64,000 nucleotides of DNA from Celoporthe dispersa (Eukaryota > Ascomycota > Sordariomycetes > Diaporthales > Cryphonectriaceae). Location of the stretch: positions 2,046,501 to 2,110,500 of the forward strand of contig WAID01000015.1 of the NCBI GenBank assembly GCA_016584495.1, written 5' to 3'. The position numbers and the translations under genes are program-made. The notes beneath the pieces are model-generated. The model did not search any database and had not been told where the DNA came from. It saw only the letters and a list, made by a program, of their open reading frames with translations. This document shows positions 45,352 through 56,018 of this stretch, piece by piece. Every line of letters starts with the position of its first letter. Position 1 is the first letter of the stretch.

Positions 45352-48300
45352 TCAAATAATTTCAGGTGCGGATTCCACGAAGGTGACTCTCTTCCGCGGT
45401 TTCTTCTTCTTTGCTGTAGGCTCTGTGTCTATTCCTGTATCCTCTCCCACGTCGTCGCCCTCCCCGTACCGCTTGACGAAGTCTTCGAAGGCACTCGTCA
45501 GCACAAAGTCTTCACGAGGTCTCCAGCCCGGCTCCTTGTAGCCTGTCTGTTTTACAAGAAGCATGCGCTTGTTGCCAAACTTCTGCGCTCTTTTGATCCT
45601 GTCGATTGCCACAGGTAGCCGACTATCGCTTTCCAGCGAAGAAAGAGGTCGTTCCTTGCCCGGAAGCAGGGGGCCATAGAGCCAGGTAACATCACAGTCC
45701 TTCAACCTGTGAAACTATAAGTATTTGACTGTTTCGTAGAGAAGCCTTTTATGACTCACCAATTTAATGTCGACGGAGATACGGTTGTGAGGTCGTTCTT
45801 GAGCTTCACCCAAGTCCTCCAAGATGCATTCTCCAGCCGTGCCGAATTGGCAAAGCTGTCTCGGTGAGACACAACAAATTTCCAGGATAACCATATGTCC
45901 TCTTCCCTCCAGTCATGAGAAAAGTAATCGACATGGCGGGTGGGCTGTGTAACAGCACCTGTGTCATCTATGGCGCGGGAGTTTACGTAAATATCTTGCA
46001 CAGTATTAAGATCCCTAGGTACCGATACGTTCTCGCGAGATAGGATGCTTCTCAACTCCTTGTTTCGTTCAGGGGCTTCTTCCCTGGGACGTGTGCGCTC
46101 TACGACGTCGACGTTCGCTCGCTTTCGAAACGGTTCTAGAAGCTCGTCTTCTGCAGCATCATAATTGCGAATCATAAACCCATGGAGCCCAACCAAGTCG
46201 TCACCGTGACCTGTTGAACCCGGTCTCTGGTACCATAGCGTACTCACTAAGTCCTGTGGGTGTTTGATGTCGGCGGGAATATCTTGCTCCCAACGCGTCC
46301 AGTCCGTTAGTCTTATGTCCGCGATATCGCTCACATCTCTGGTCGTCTCTCTCGTTCCAGAGGCAGAACTTGAGCCAGCTCCACTGTGTAACGAATGGCT
46401 TTCGTGAGAATCCTTGTACCCGTCATCCGGCCATGGAAGAGATAGCAGCGCAAACTGTATGAGGTGCCTTGCGACGTGGTCCTCACAATCTCCAGCTGGC
46501 TCCTGGCAGAAAGGGCAATGCTCAATGACGGGCACGATCGGATGACCACTATTCTCAACAAGGATGGATATTTCCTCCTCGGTGAAGTGGCCGTCATGTT
46601 CTTCCCTAAGATGCTCACACAGCATCTTTGGAGACTCAAAGTAAGAGGGTTCATGGCTCGTTACAAAGCAGTGCCACCTCGTGCGATGTCGTGTGCGCAT
46701 ATGGGACAGCCACTCATTGCTTGTGGTGTAGATCTCAAACGGCGTCTCACATTGGTCAAAGACACAGATGTAAGGATCCAGATCCCTCCTAACATGCTTG
46801 CTTTATGATGAATTATAAAGTGTCAATACGTTACTCGGTCATGGTCGAAAAGACAAAAAGATCCCATGACTTACGCCCAAGTTTTCTCATCTGATGCTTG
46901 ACGTGCCTGAAGAATCAGACCGCAGTACTCACAAATGAACTCGGTCCCCCGTTTCGCAGCCGTGGGAAGCGGAGGAATCAAAGTCTGATCCGAGATGCTC
47001 AAAGAATGTGAGGTCGCTTTGGATACTTGAGATAGCGCCATGTTCTTGCGAATCATGTCGATATCTACCGTGGTGGCTGTGACCTGGGATGTGGACAGTC
47101 CTGCGTTCACTCGTGGTTTAGATGGTAGGCCCGATTTCTTGTTGCTTGTCATTGTGGATATTGTGACAGACAAAGGGGTCGTTGAATGTTGAGGCGTTTG
47201 GTTGATCTTCTGGGCTGTATGATTGGTTTCTTCCAGACTCCACGCTTGCCGCCGCGCCCTTCGATACAGAATTCGTTTGTGGCGTATGATCATGGTCTTC
47301 AGTAGCCTCGTGGCTATTTCTTCGCTGACGCCTGCCGCATGTTTCTTTATGTGGAAGTCGTATAGCTTCTCTAAGCCATCACTCAAGAACTCGGTCAGAG
47401 GACTGGGCGTTTGGCCATCAGCACCTCCGAGCATCAAGTCATCCGCACGTTTGTTCTGTCGACCAAAGCTTGCTTTCCGCACCATGTTGGACAACCGATG
47501 CAGCCAACCTATGCTCTCATGTATGGACTGTACCACTTCAGCTTTGGTCCAGCTCTCAAAAGCGTTTTCTGCTTCGATCTCAAGTTGGACCTGCGGCCTT
47601 TCCATTGCCGATTCGTAGCTCGAGTGTACTTGTTTCAGATGCCTACGTGCATCAGCCGGATCTGGAAATGAGATTCGACATTCGGGGCATTGATAATGCC
47701 GTTCAGGACGGAAATCGTCAGAGTGATTTGGTAGTTCCTCGGATATGCTCATCTGTAATACTGTAATGAAGGACGAAGACGGTGTTAGTGCATGCAAAAC
47801 TGAGCAGAAGACAGCCATTCGTCATATGAACGTATATTAATGCTGCCGAGATGACCTTTTCTCAAAAACACATAGCTGCCTCTTATCCTCGAGTAGGGTC
47901 CAAGAGCAGAGTAAAGAAGAGCAAAAGTAAAGCTTTGACTAGAATGAAACAGATTTCCTGGAGTGCCATGTAGAGAACTCGTCTCCAGGGAGTACGATTT
48001 GAGGTGTTTCTTTGGGACAAGGGGCAGGGGGGATTCACCGAGGTCTTGATGGAGGCGTCGATTGTCAATCAGAGTAGATGCGCCTTTGCGGGACTCTCTC
48101 CCGGCCTTTGCAAGTGTATTGATATAATCCCGAGAAAAAGAGACAGAAAATACGCACCTTGATCTAATCTTTGTCGGATGTTGTCAAGCTGTGTCAAGAA
48201 CAGCTCTGCAACGTCAGGAAGCTCGCGAAGGCGAAAGTCAAGCGATGCGTGGACTTGGGCGAAGACGCCAATATTTGACCCCCAGAGCCTAAATCTACCG

Positions 48301-48434
48301 AACTCATCGGTGAGATTTACCTGGAGGTTTACATCCTGATCCTCGAGGATTGCCCCATTCTCTACGTTCTTTGCGAAGAGACTCAGGCATTGCCTAGAGA
48401 TCTCACGGATTGTTTCGGGCGGCCGCCCGGCCAT
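45352..48434 (-). CDS. multi-exon C2H2-type zinc-finger protein
   Basis: Unnamed fungal family. The four-exon model is 48434-48158, 47760-46875, 46800-45760 and 45706-45352; exons total 853 codons (852 aa) with all phases matching. The N-terminus (ETIREISRQCLSLFAKNV onward) resembles the leader found on many fungal C2H2 and ankyrin-type proteins. Zinc-binding stretches include YQCPECRISFPD with RRHLKQVH, FICEYCG, YICVFDQCETPF with HMRTRHRTRW, and HCPFCQEPAG with HVARHLIQFALLSLP. The C-terminal part contains LKDCDVTWLYGPLLPGKE, a common module in such proteins, then a basic tail. Intron 1 (397 bp) is long and might hide a small exon. The gene lies between the gasdermin and the protease, divergent from the latter; function unknown. 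Confidence 0.75.
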
Positions 48435-48808
48435 TTTCTCACTTCCGTAGGCTTGGTAGGAGGTCGCGAAACTAGAAGTTATTCAAAGACAGCTCAACTG
48501 TGGAAATTCCACGTGCTGGCAAGACAGCAGTAATATCACTCAGGCAACCCCGCTCTGTGCTGACAAAAATTCCCTGTTTCTCATAGCGCTGCGGCGACAG
48601 AGGCTGCATGCTGTGAGTGGGTCGTGGGGGCTTACTGCAGTATTAAGCCTACGAATTTCGTACAGTAATCAGCCGCTCACATACCTGGAGCGTTTCACTG
48701 GTAACATCTCTTTCGTCGCCATCTCTAAGTCACTTCGCAGCAGACAAGGTCTTTGCCAGTTCACTGCTACCAGTCGACCTCTGCCAGAGTCCTTTCAAGA
48801 GCAATGCG
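48435..48808. promoter_or_regulatory. 374-bp divergent intergenic (C2H2 gene / subtilase)
   Basis: Separates two genes transcribed outwards, so it probably carries both promoters. No clear TATA box or named motif is evident to me. Co-regulation is inference. Confidence 0.4.
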
Positions 48809-51800
48809 ATGGGCAATGTGGCCAGCGTCAAGACCAAAAGTCGTGTCCCGGACGGCGCCACCGTTGTGGTGGAAACACTGGACCTCGTCTTGTTCACATT
48901 GCCCATCATACGCAACGTGAGCAAAACTCTCTCAAAGACTTTCAGCAAATACGACAAAAGACATGGATTTCTTGCCAATATCCAATCTTCTGCCGCAACG
49001 TTGAGGCAGCAGCTCGAGGAGATCAAAGTAGATGGCAGCATCCGTAACTTTGAGACACAGATAATAGACTTGGCGAACTACCTCGAACTTATACTGAATC
49101 CTGAACTGGTACATCAAAAGGTCAGACCCCGAGCAGTTTAATCCCTTGCAGTGAGAAGACGACGAGGCTGATGCAGAATGGTGGTATGCAGGGAGAGCGG
49201 GCTGGATTGCTTGTCCCTAGTCAATATCGACGGCTCAGGGCACTTCAAGAGCTTTTCTCACAGAATGCCGAGACTTCTGCACAAGTCCAGCCCGAGGTCA
49301 TTCTAGATCTGAGAATGATCCACAGTTCTCCTCAGCCGTGGAGAAACCTTCAGGAAACATTGGAGTCGATCACGGATAAGATACAATTTTATGGAGACGA
49401 CGTCGATGATGTGGATGCAGGCACGCTTCTGCACCCAGCAAAGACTAAGACTAGTTCAGAGATGTGGGAGTTTGCAGGTCAAGTGTTCAAGGCAATGTCC
49501 TGTAAATGCCATGCTGCATCATCGCACCAAATCCGTCTGAGGATGGGGACGTACCACGCTGCCTCAAACCTCGCACCAAAGTCTCTATGCGTCCTCCTTG
49601 AACAGCTAGGTGGTGAGGAAGAATGGGGACTTTGGCATGAATTGCTCATCCGCGATCATCTGAGGATCCAGTAAGTCCATAACCTGGCCCTTGCCCAAGC
49701 TTTGGGTCACATCATTGAATCTCACCATGTTTTCTACCTCTCTTAGTCACAGAGGAGGTGTCAGATACTTAATCCCGGACCTTGATGACGACGGAACCGA
49801 CGGAACTTCGTGTCTCTACCGTTCTCTGCAGGATGCTTCGACGGCAGATTTTCTTCGGCTTGACCTCGTGTTGAGTCCCGGTGGTGTACTCCATCCGGCC
49901 AGTAATGTTGCAGACGAGCGCACGCTGAAGCCGGAAAATCTACAAGAGGAAGTCAACCTCAAAGCGATCCTCGCACTGCCTGGGAGGAAATGGCCAGAGC
50001 CTGCCAAATGGGCCCTCGCTGTGATCCTCGCCTGGAGCCTCTACCATCTTTACGGTGGGCCATGGGTGCGAGGTGGATGGAGCCGTGAGAGCATTGTGTT
50101 TTTCAAGAGCGGGAGCTGCATCCCACTGCGGCCTTTTCTCGGTGTATCTGTAATCAACAAGTATCGGAACGATGAGAAAGTTGAGGTGGACAGCACACAC
50201 AGATACCCCGAGATCCTCGAACTCGGCATCATTCTTCTGGAGATACATCTGGGAGAACGGCTCGAGGATTTCCTCAAGCTGAAGCGGGAACTGGTCACAG
50301 TCAAAGATTTTTCCATGCACGCCATGAAGGTCTTCGCCTCGCAGAAACAGCACATGTTTTCGTTGAGGTATCGAAACGCCATCGATACCTGTCTGCGACC
50401 GGATCCCAAATTAAGGCCCAACGCTACTCTGGATGAGGTTCGATCTATGCTGTTCCAGAACGTCGTGGGGCCCCTCGAGGAAGAGCTCTCCTCAAATCTT
50501 CAAGAATGGTTCTCAGCTAGCAGCCTGGACCAGCAGGCAGAGAATTATGATCTTGCTGCGGGATTACAACAGAAAATGCGCACCCACCAGTCAATACCAG
50601 TATTGTTACCAGTCAGAACAAGAACCTTGGTTCGCTCATCGATTCGCGCACCACTGGTGGCAGAACCATCAAAGTTTGCTAGCACCAGAGCGAATGGGGG
50701 CCGTTCCAGCGAAAAAACTGGAGCAGGGCAGACGTTCGAGCTCTTTGAGGATTATGAGGACGCAGAGCCGCCGAGCTCTCGGAGGCAAGACTCTCATAAT
50801 TACTTTATTCCTTTCCTAGAGCTGCCGAAGACGCCGTAAATACTAGAATCCCGGCTGACATTAAGTAGGAGAACGCAAACCGATTCCTGGAAGCAAAAGT
50901 TTAAGAAACTCGTACAGAGACACAGCAGTCCAGATATGCCACGGCTAAAGGTAGCGGTCCTGGATACAGGCATCGACGATAATCACATGGATTTCTTGGA
51001 CGAAGAACGTATCAAGGAAATACGGACCTGGACAAAAGATAAAAAGACAACAGATGATTGCGGCCACGGAACGCATATTGTTGGAACCCTCCTCGAGCTG
51101 ACTGAAAATGTGGACGTTTACGTGGGGAGGATAGCTGCGACGCGGACTATTGACGAGACTGAACACATTGCTGAGGTGCGTCGCCACTGGGCCTGCTTAA
51201 AGCCGCTGTCCCAATATGACACCCGTACTAAAAGAAATAACATCTAGGCCCTCCGGCACGCAAGGGAACAATGGAAAGCAGATATCATCTCTCTGTCCTT
51301 TGGATTTCGCGAGCTGGTTCCGAGCATTCAATCCGAGATAGACAAAGCGTTGAAATCGGGAACACTGGTGTTTGCCGCAGCATCCAACGACGGTGGCAAC
51401 TCAAGCCGGGCGTACCCAGCGAGACACGAAGGCGTGTTCTGCATCCACAGTGCCACGAGCGAGGGAAACAAGGCCCCTTTCAACCCCACACCGCAGGAAG
51501 GGGGAGGACAACTTCGCCGTGCTAGGCGACTGTATCGAGTCGTCCTGGCTCGGGGATGGGAGGAAGTATATGTCAGGTACCTCCTTTGCAACGCCGGTAG
51601 CCGTGGCCATAGCGGCATTTATGTTTGCATATGTCTGCCAGAATATGCCAGAACAGTCCTCGTTCCCCATCGCGCTTCTGGAGTCCACAGGGCATGCGAA
51701 AAGTGTTTTGTCTGATGAAGGAGCCAAGAGATAGATACGACTGGATCAGTCCCATTCGGTATTTCAACGAGTATGGCGAGGACAAGATCCAGGCTGATAT

Positions 51801-51822
51801 CAGGCACAAGCTGACAAGATAG
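48809..51822 (+). CDS. DUF7580-subtilase (S8) protease, HET-Q2-like
   Basis: Intracellular subtilisin-like protease with a long regulatory N-terminus and no signal peptide. Exon model: 48809-49108, 49159-49670, 49747-50835, 50926-51175 and 51248-51822; with the two breaks below it totals 908 codons. Residues 1-100 are helical. About 110-630 match the fungal DUF7580 pattern: WALAVILAWSLYHLYGGPW, WSRESIVFF, YPEILELGIILLEIHLGERL, then VVGPLEEEL. The S8 triad is Asp in VAVLDTGID, His in CGHGTHIVG and Ser in SGTSFATP, with ASND as the oxyanion region. Breaks: an extra G in the G5 run 51500-51504 and in GGG 51690-51692. Less sure are the 50-bp intron 49109-49158 and how the in-frame TAA at 50837-50839 is removed (a 90-bp or, less likely, a 33-bp intron). 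It is probably the activating partner of the gasdermin. Confidence 0.82.
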
Positions 51823-52162
51823 AAAAAATATATGAGCAACCCGCAACATCAAGTCAGTGCAGCTCCGTTCTGTGAGGAGGAAAAGCTGCTGTCAACGGTG
51901 GATCCAAGCTTCGTTTCGTGACGTTCCAGAGCCACTTGGGGGAACCCAAGCACAGAACCTATTGTCGTGAGAGTGGATGTGAGAGACCCTACCCACTACA
52001 ACGATACTTGATACAAAATTTACAAGGGACTGCGGCTGCTCGTTGAGCCTTTAACTCAGCCCTGTCCATAATTCCAAAGCACTCACCATCTCATGACTTC
52101 CCACTCAGCACAAAAAACCAAGTATATACTTAAGGAAGATGTATGTATAAATATAGATCAGA
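51823..52162. other. AT-rich intergenic
   Basis: 3' flank of the protease, increasingly AT-rich towards the tRNA-like element. No gene seen. Confidence 0.6.
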
Positions 52163-52330
52163 GGCGGGAATTGAGCCCGACGTGGGGTCGAAATGAAGAC
52201 ATTATTAGATATTTTTGCATACGAGATGATCTCGAGCATTTACATACTCCACAACCTTGAGATTTCAGAATCGGAAACTCTGTAAGAGTCTCACGTTCTA
52301 GCGATTGAGCGACTTCTAGAAATTCCCGCC
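52163..52330. repeat. 10-bp inverted repeat flanking a tRNA-like core
   Basis: GGCGGGAATT at 52163-52172 and AATTCCCGCC at 52321-52330 are perfect reverse complements and bracket the tRNA-Lys-like sequence, as though forming an extended stem or the ends of a small element. Confidence 0.75.
52173..52318 (-). pseudogene. rearranged tRNA-Lys(CTT)-derived element
   Basis: Read on the minus strand. A degenerate D-arm (TCGCTCAATCGCTAGAACG) is followed by a complete anticodon arm GTGAGACTCTTA...ATCTCA with anticodon CTT. A 19-base insert sits exactly after position 37, where nuclear tRNA introns lie. GGTTGTGG then begins the T-arm, but about 57 foreign bases (52193-52249) interrupt it before TTCGACCCCACGTCGGGC, a normal T-loop/3' acceptor. 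The 5' acceptor strand is missing. Against the usual fungal or animal tRNA-Lys(CTT) the D-arm has about four changes, two of them G to A. It is a tRNA relic or a tRNA-derived SINE-like insertion; not expected to be functional. Confidence 0.65.
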
Positions 52331-52491
52331 GATTTTGGTGACACTATATACTGATACTGGAGATAGTCACACAAGATCCCACTGATCGGTGACAGGAGAC
52401 GGACGACCAGCTTCACAATCTGTGTTGGTGTTACAACTAGCCTGCAGTCAAGACCTGGCGGACTCCCTCCTGCCTACAGCATTTGGGCCAA

Positions 52492-53668
52492 TTAGTGGTA
52501 TCGGGTTTTGTCAGCTGGGAGCCTGACCAGTGTCTGCGCAATCCACCTGATTATCTCAGAGGCAATTTGATCACTGTTCTTCTCCATGAACATCATGTGA
52601 CCATTCCCCAAGATATTTCGTTCCGCCAGTTTGAGATGCTCTGTCTCCACGCCAGCCTGACGCAGGTACTCAACAGCGCACCAGTCGTACTCCGCATGGT
52701 ATGAGGCCTGACCTGTGACCACAAGCACTGCAATGTGTGTCAGATTGGCCAGTTGTCGAGGGGGCGGAGACTCAGCCTGCAATATCGCGTCACGCAGGGC
52801 CGGAGACCCAGCGCGCCTAACCGTCTTGACCAGATCCTCCTCTGGATCTACCACCGGTGGCTCATATGTGATAGGTGCCTGGCACACACCATATCGGCTC
52901 CCCGCGCCCGGCAGCATCCCGGTGCCACCAAACGGCGGACCTTTTGGCTCGACAGAGACAATCAGCTTGACCAGCCGAGGCCGGACGTCCGCCACCAAGT
53001 ACGGCGTGCCCCCGCCGTTGGAGTGCGACAGGAAGATCACCGGCCTCCCGATACGGTCTAGCAGCTCTGCGAGGGCGGCCTGCGAGGCTAGCTCCTGCTC
53101 GTCCTGGCTGCGTATCATCTGGACGCCCGAGGCGAAGAAGCGGTCAAAGACCGGGTCGCCCTGGAGGCCTGTGCCGGGCCACTGCGTGTGCAGCTTCGCC
53201 TGGGGCCAGGTGCCGTGTTGAGAGCACGCGGTGAACCTCTCCTGGATCTTTTCGGCCCCGAAAGTGATCACGTCCCCGACGCTGGGGTCCCAGGGACTCC
53301 GCCCGCGGTAGGGAACGTCTACGAGATAGACCTCGTAGCCGTGGGAGAGGAAGTAGTCGGCCCAGCCTGGATCACCGTCGGGCTTGGTGAGCCAGTCCTG
53401 CGGTGCTTTCAAGCTTCAGCCTGGCAGTCTCTCCAGAGGGTCACCTCGATCATGCCTCTGAATGTCTCTTCAGCTGGCCTGACGTACGTACCGCACCGGT
53501 CCGCGTGCCACCGTGGATGAAGATGACTGGATACGGCTGCTGTTGTTGCCCAGTACCTGGCAGGGGCTTCAGATGCTCGACGTACATCTGTCCTTGCATA
53601 AGTTGGCCACGAGCTCCACTGTGAACATATCTGCCGCCAATATAGAATGTCTCTCGAGTGTTTGCCAT
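52492..53668 (-). CDS. alpha/beta-hydrolase
   Basis: Serine hydrolase of the alpha/beta fold, possibly an esterase or lipase; substrate unknown. Exon 1 (53668-53492) starts MANTRETFYIGG and holds the oxyanion-hole motif VIFIHGGTRTGA. A 94-bp intron (53398-53491, GTACGT) leads to exon 2 (53397-52492) at DWLTKPDGDPGWADYF. The nucleophile elbow is LSHSNGG, a variant of GxSxG. The acid is probably in the region around AEYDWC, and the His in ILGNGHMMFMEKNS. Total 361 codons (360 aa), in frame. No signal peptide. It is divergent from the flavin monooxygenase gene with 290 bp between start codons. Confidence 0.87.
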
Positions 53669-53958
53669 GACGCACACGAAGGGTGATGAGCTCTCGGGTA
53701 AATCATAAGGTGTGCGTCATCATGCGTATCTAGGCGACTGAAGTCTATGAGCGGACGTTAGATCATGTCGTTGGGAGGGGCCAGGGTAATAAACAGCACG
53801 CCACTAAGCGCTAGAACAGCAGTGTGAGTTGGTCTCTCTTCAGGTAATGCAAGGCTACAGTGCAGGTACTATAAGACCGAGTATTTTACTTGACCCCTCA
53901 ATTGTACAGCGTCAACAAAACACCCCAAAAGCCTCTGCCTCCTCGTCTTTGAAACGCT
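53669..53958. promoter_or_regulatory. 290-bp bidirectional promoter region
   Basis: Lies between the outward-facing hydrolase and monooxygenase starts. No named site is evident. The geometry suggests shared control, as often seen for paired oxidoreductase/hydrolase genes. Confidence 0.4.
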
Positions 53959-55508
53959 ATGAGCCTGCCTACATCATCTCGTAATATCAGGTCAGTGGCA
54001 GTAGTCGGTGCTGGCCTCAGCGGCATTGTGACAGCGGCGCATCTGCTGCGCACGGGGATAAATGTCACTGTTTTCGAGCGAGCGAACAGCCCTGGCGGGG
54101 CCTGGGAGTTCCGTACAGAAACGGAGCGGGACCCGCCGTTCCCCAGCCTCCGACCACCGATCCCAAACTGGGATGAACTTGAAGAATTGCGAGCAAATGG
54201 GCTGAGCCCCGAGGCTGCGGCGACGATTACCGACCCGCCGGGCCCAGTGTATGCGAATATGAAGAGCCGAGGCAGCGAGGAGATCATGCGCACCTCGCTT
54301 GAGGGCTGGCCAGAGGGGAAACGGGCCCCCTGGACCATAGCGAGGTGCTCGCTTATCTGCAGCATATTGCTCGGGCTCATCACGTCCAGGAAACAATCCT
54401 CTTCCGCACGCGGGTGGAATCAGTCCTCAAAAACCCCGATAGCGACCACTGGCAGGTCCGGACTTCGAAGCTGGTTGCCTCGTCCTCGAGCTACGCGCTG
54501 AGCAAGGAGTCGTGGAGCTTTGATGCTATCGTCGTGGCTTCAGGCAGATACGGCCCGCCGCGTGTGCCCGATATACCAGGCCTGTCCGCGTGGAAGCACA
54601 GATTCCCAAGCCGGGTAACACATTCGAAACAGTACCGCTTCCCTGCACCATATCGCGGCAGAACGGTGCTAATCGTCGGGGCGTTCATTTCGGCCCTGGA
54701 GATCACAAACGAGCTTGTCAAGAACGGCGCCCGGGTTTACCAGAGCGCCAAAGACACTCGGGTCGATTTCAGGGCGCGACTGGATCACGAGAACGCCGAG
54801 AAGGTGGCCATGGTCGCCCGGTTTACGATCCATGGCGACAATGCAGTCCCGACGAGTCTGGACGACGACAGCCCTATCCCAGGCAAGGCACTGCTTCAAG
54901 ATGGCCGGGTCATAGAAGACATCCATGATGTTATTATTGCGACGGGATACCTGACCGCGTTTCCATTCCTCGGCCCGTTGCTGGAGCAGCCGAACAGGGC
55001 CCTGCTGGACGCAGACGAGACCGTTGTCACTACTGCTGACGGCAGGACGGTACACAATTTACACGAGGACATATTCTATATTCCGGATCCATCTCTTGCA
55101 TTCATCGGTGTCTCTCATTTCGCGTCTACCTTTTCGCTGTATGACTTTCAGGCCCAAGTCCTCGCAGCTGTGTTCGCAAGCAAGGTCCGACTGCCCTCCC
55201 AGGCGGCCATGCAGGCGGAACAAAGGCACAGGAAGAGCCGGCTGTTGCCAGGGACTCTCCTCAACAGCATCTTCTTGTTGGACGATTTCGTAATCAGCAG
55301 GCTGCTGCGGTGGGCTAATAAGGATCTGACATCGGGTGGGTTTGAGCCACTTCCAGGGCCAGACCCGGCATGGTGGGATGCGTTTAGAACGGAGAGGGAG
55401 AATGCCCGGCCTCTTCTGAAAGAGTTGCAAGACAACTACTTGGGCACGTACGGAGCAGACTGGTCCATGTTTGGCTGTGCCTGGCCAGCCGAAGATGTTG
55501 TAAATTGA
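53959..55508 (+). CDS. FAD-dependent monooxygenase, FMO-like
   Basis: Flavin monooxygenase of the FMO/Baeyer-Villiger type, probably oxygenating a small molecule. The FAD Rossmann motif is VAVVGAGLSGIVTAAHLL, followed by the FERANSPGGAW segment. A HSKQYRFPAPYRGR stretch precedes the second Rossmann motif VLIVGAFISALEI, where Ala replaces the usual last Gly of the NADPH motif. DVIIATGYLTAFPFL is the ATGY motif. Intronless. One base appears to be missing at the C5 run 54326-54330, since the conserved EVLAYLQHIA segment continues in another frame; with it the gene is 517 codons (516 aa). Paired with the neighbouring hydrolase. Confidence 0.87.
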
Positions 55509-56018
55509 ACCAGCGCCGAGTTGCATACGCAGAAGCTTTGAAGACAATACCCATTTCATACACAAGAAAGACGAATCATCCTGACTACGACATCGAGTTG
55601 CCTTGTTCTTTCTTTTTTTTTTTTTTTAAAAAAAAAGAACTGCCGTACTTATATCAAATAGATTATACCTCACGATCACTCTACACGGGAAAATGTAATT
55701 ATATAGAATAAAAGTAACCATAATACCGCTCAAGAAGGTGGTATGTAGCAGTGCCGACGGGTGAGCGGCGCTGTAATAGGTACACACTACTAGTAGGTAG
55801 TATTACTGTACACTGTACGGCTAGCATATACTGTACTACGAGGTGCCTATGACATCGGCAGCCCGGGAGAGCAGTACCCCACTACCTCCGCTGCCGCCCT
55901 GCTACATACTTACCCTGCTGGATGCTTCCCATCTTCACCAACTCGAGCTTCCGGGGCTTCGGATTGACCAAGGAAAGGCCTCCTCCCACCGATTGGCCAA
56001 CAGCACACATACACGATC
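55509..56018. other. AT-rich intergenic with poly(T)/poly(A) inverted tract
   Basis: At 55613-55636 a T15 run passes directly into an A9 run, flanked by GTTCTTTC and GAAC, so it can fold into a hairpin about 100 bases after the monooxygenase stop. A GTAC/CTAGTA-rich cluster follows at about 55785-55850. No gene seen. Confidence 0.65.

Noticed and set aside
52193..52249. Treating the T-arm insertion as a second tRNA intron
   Set aside because: Eukaryotic nuclear tRNA introns lie after position 37; an insertion in the T-arm with loss of the 5' acceptor strand indicates a broken or composite element.
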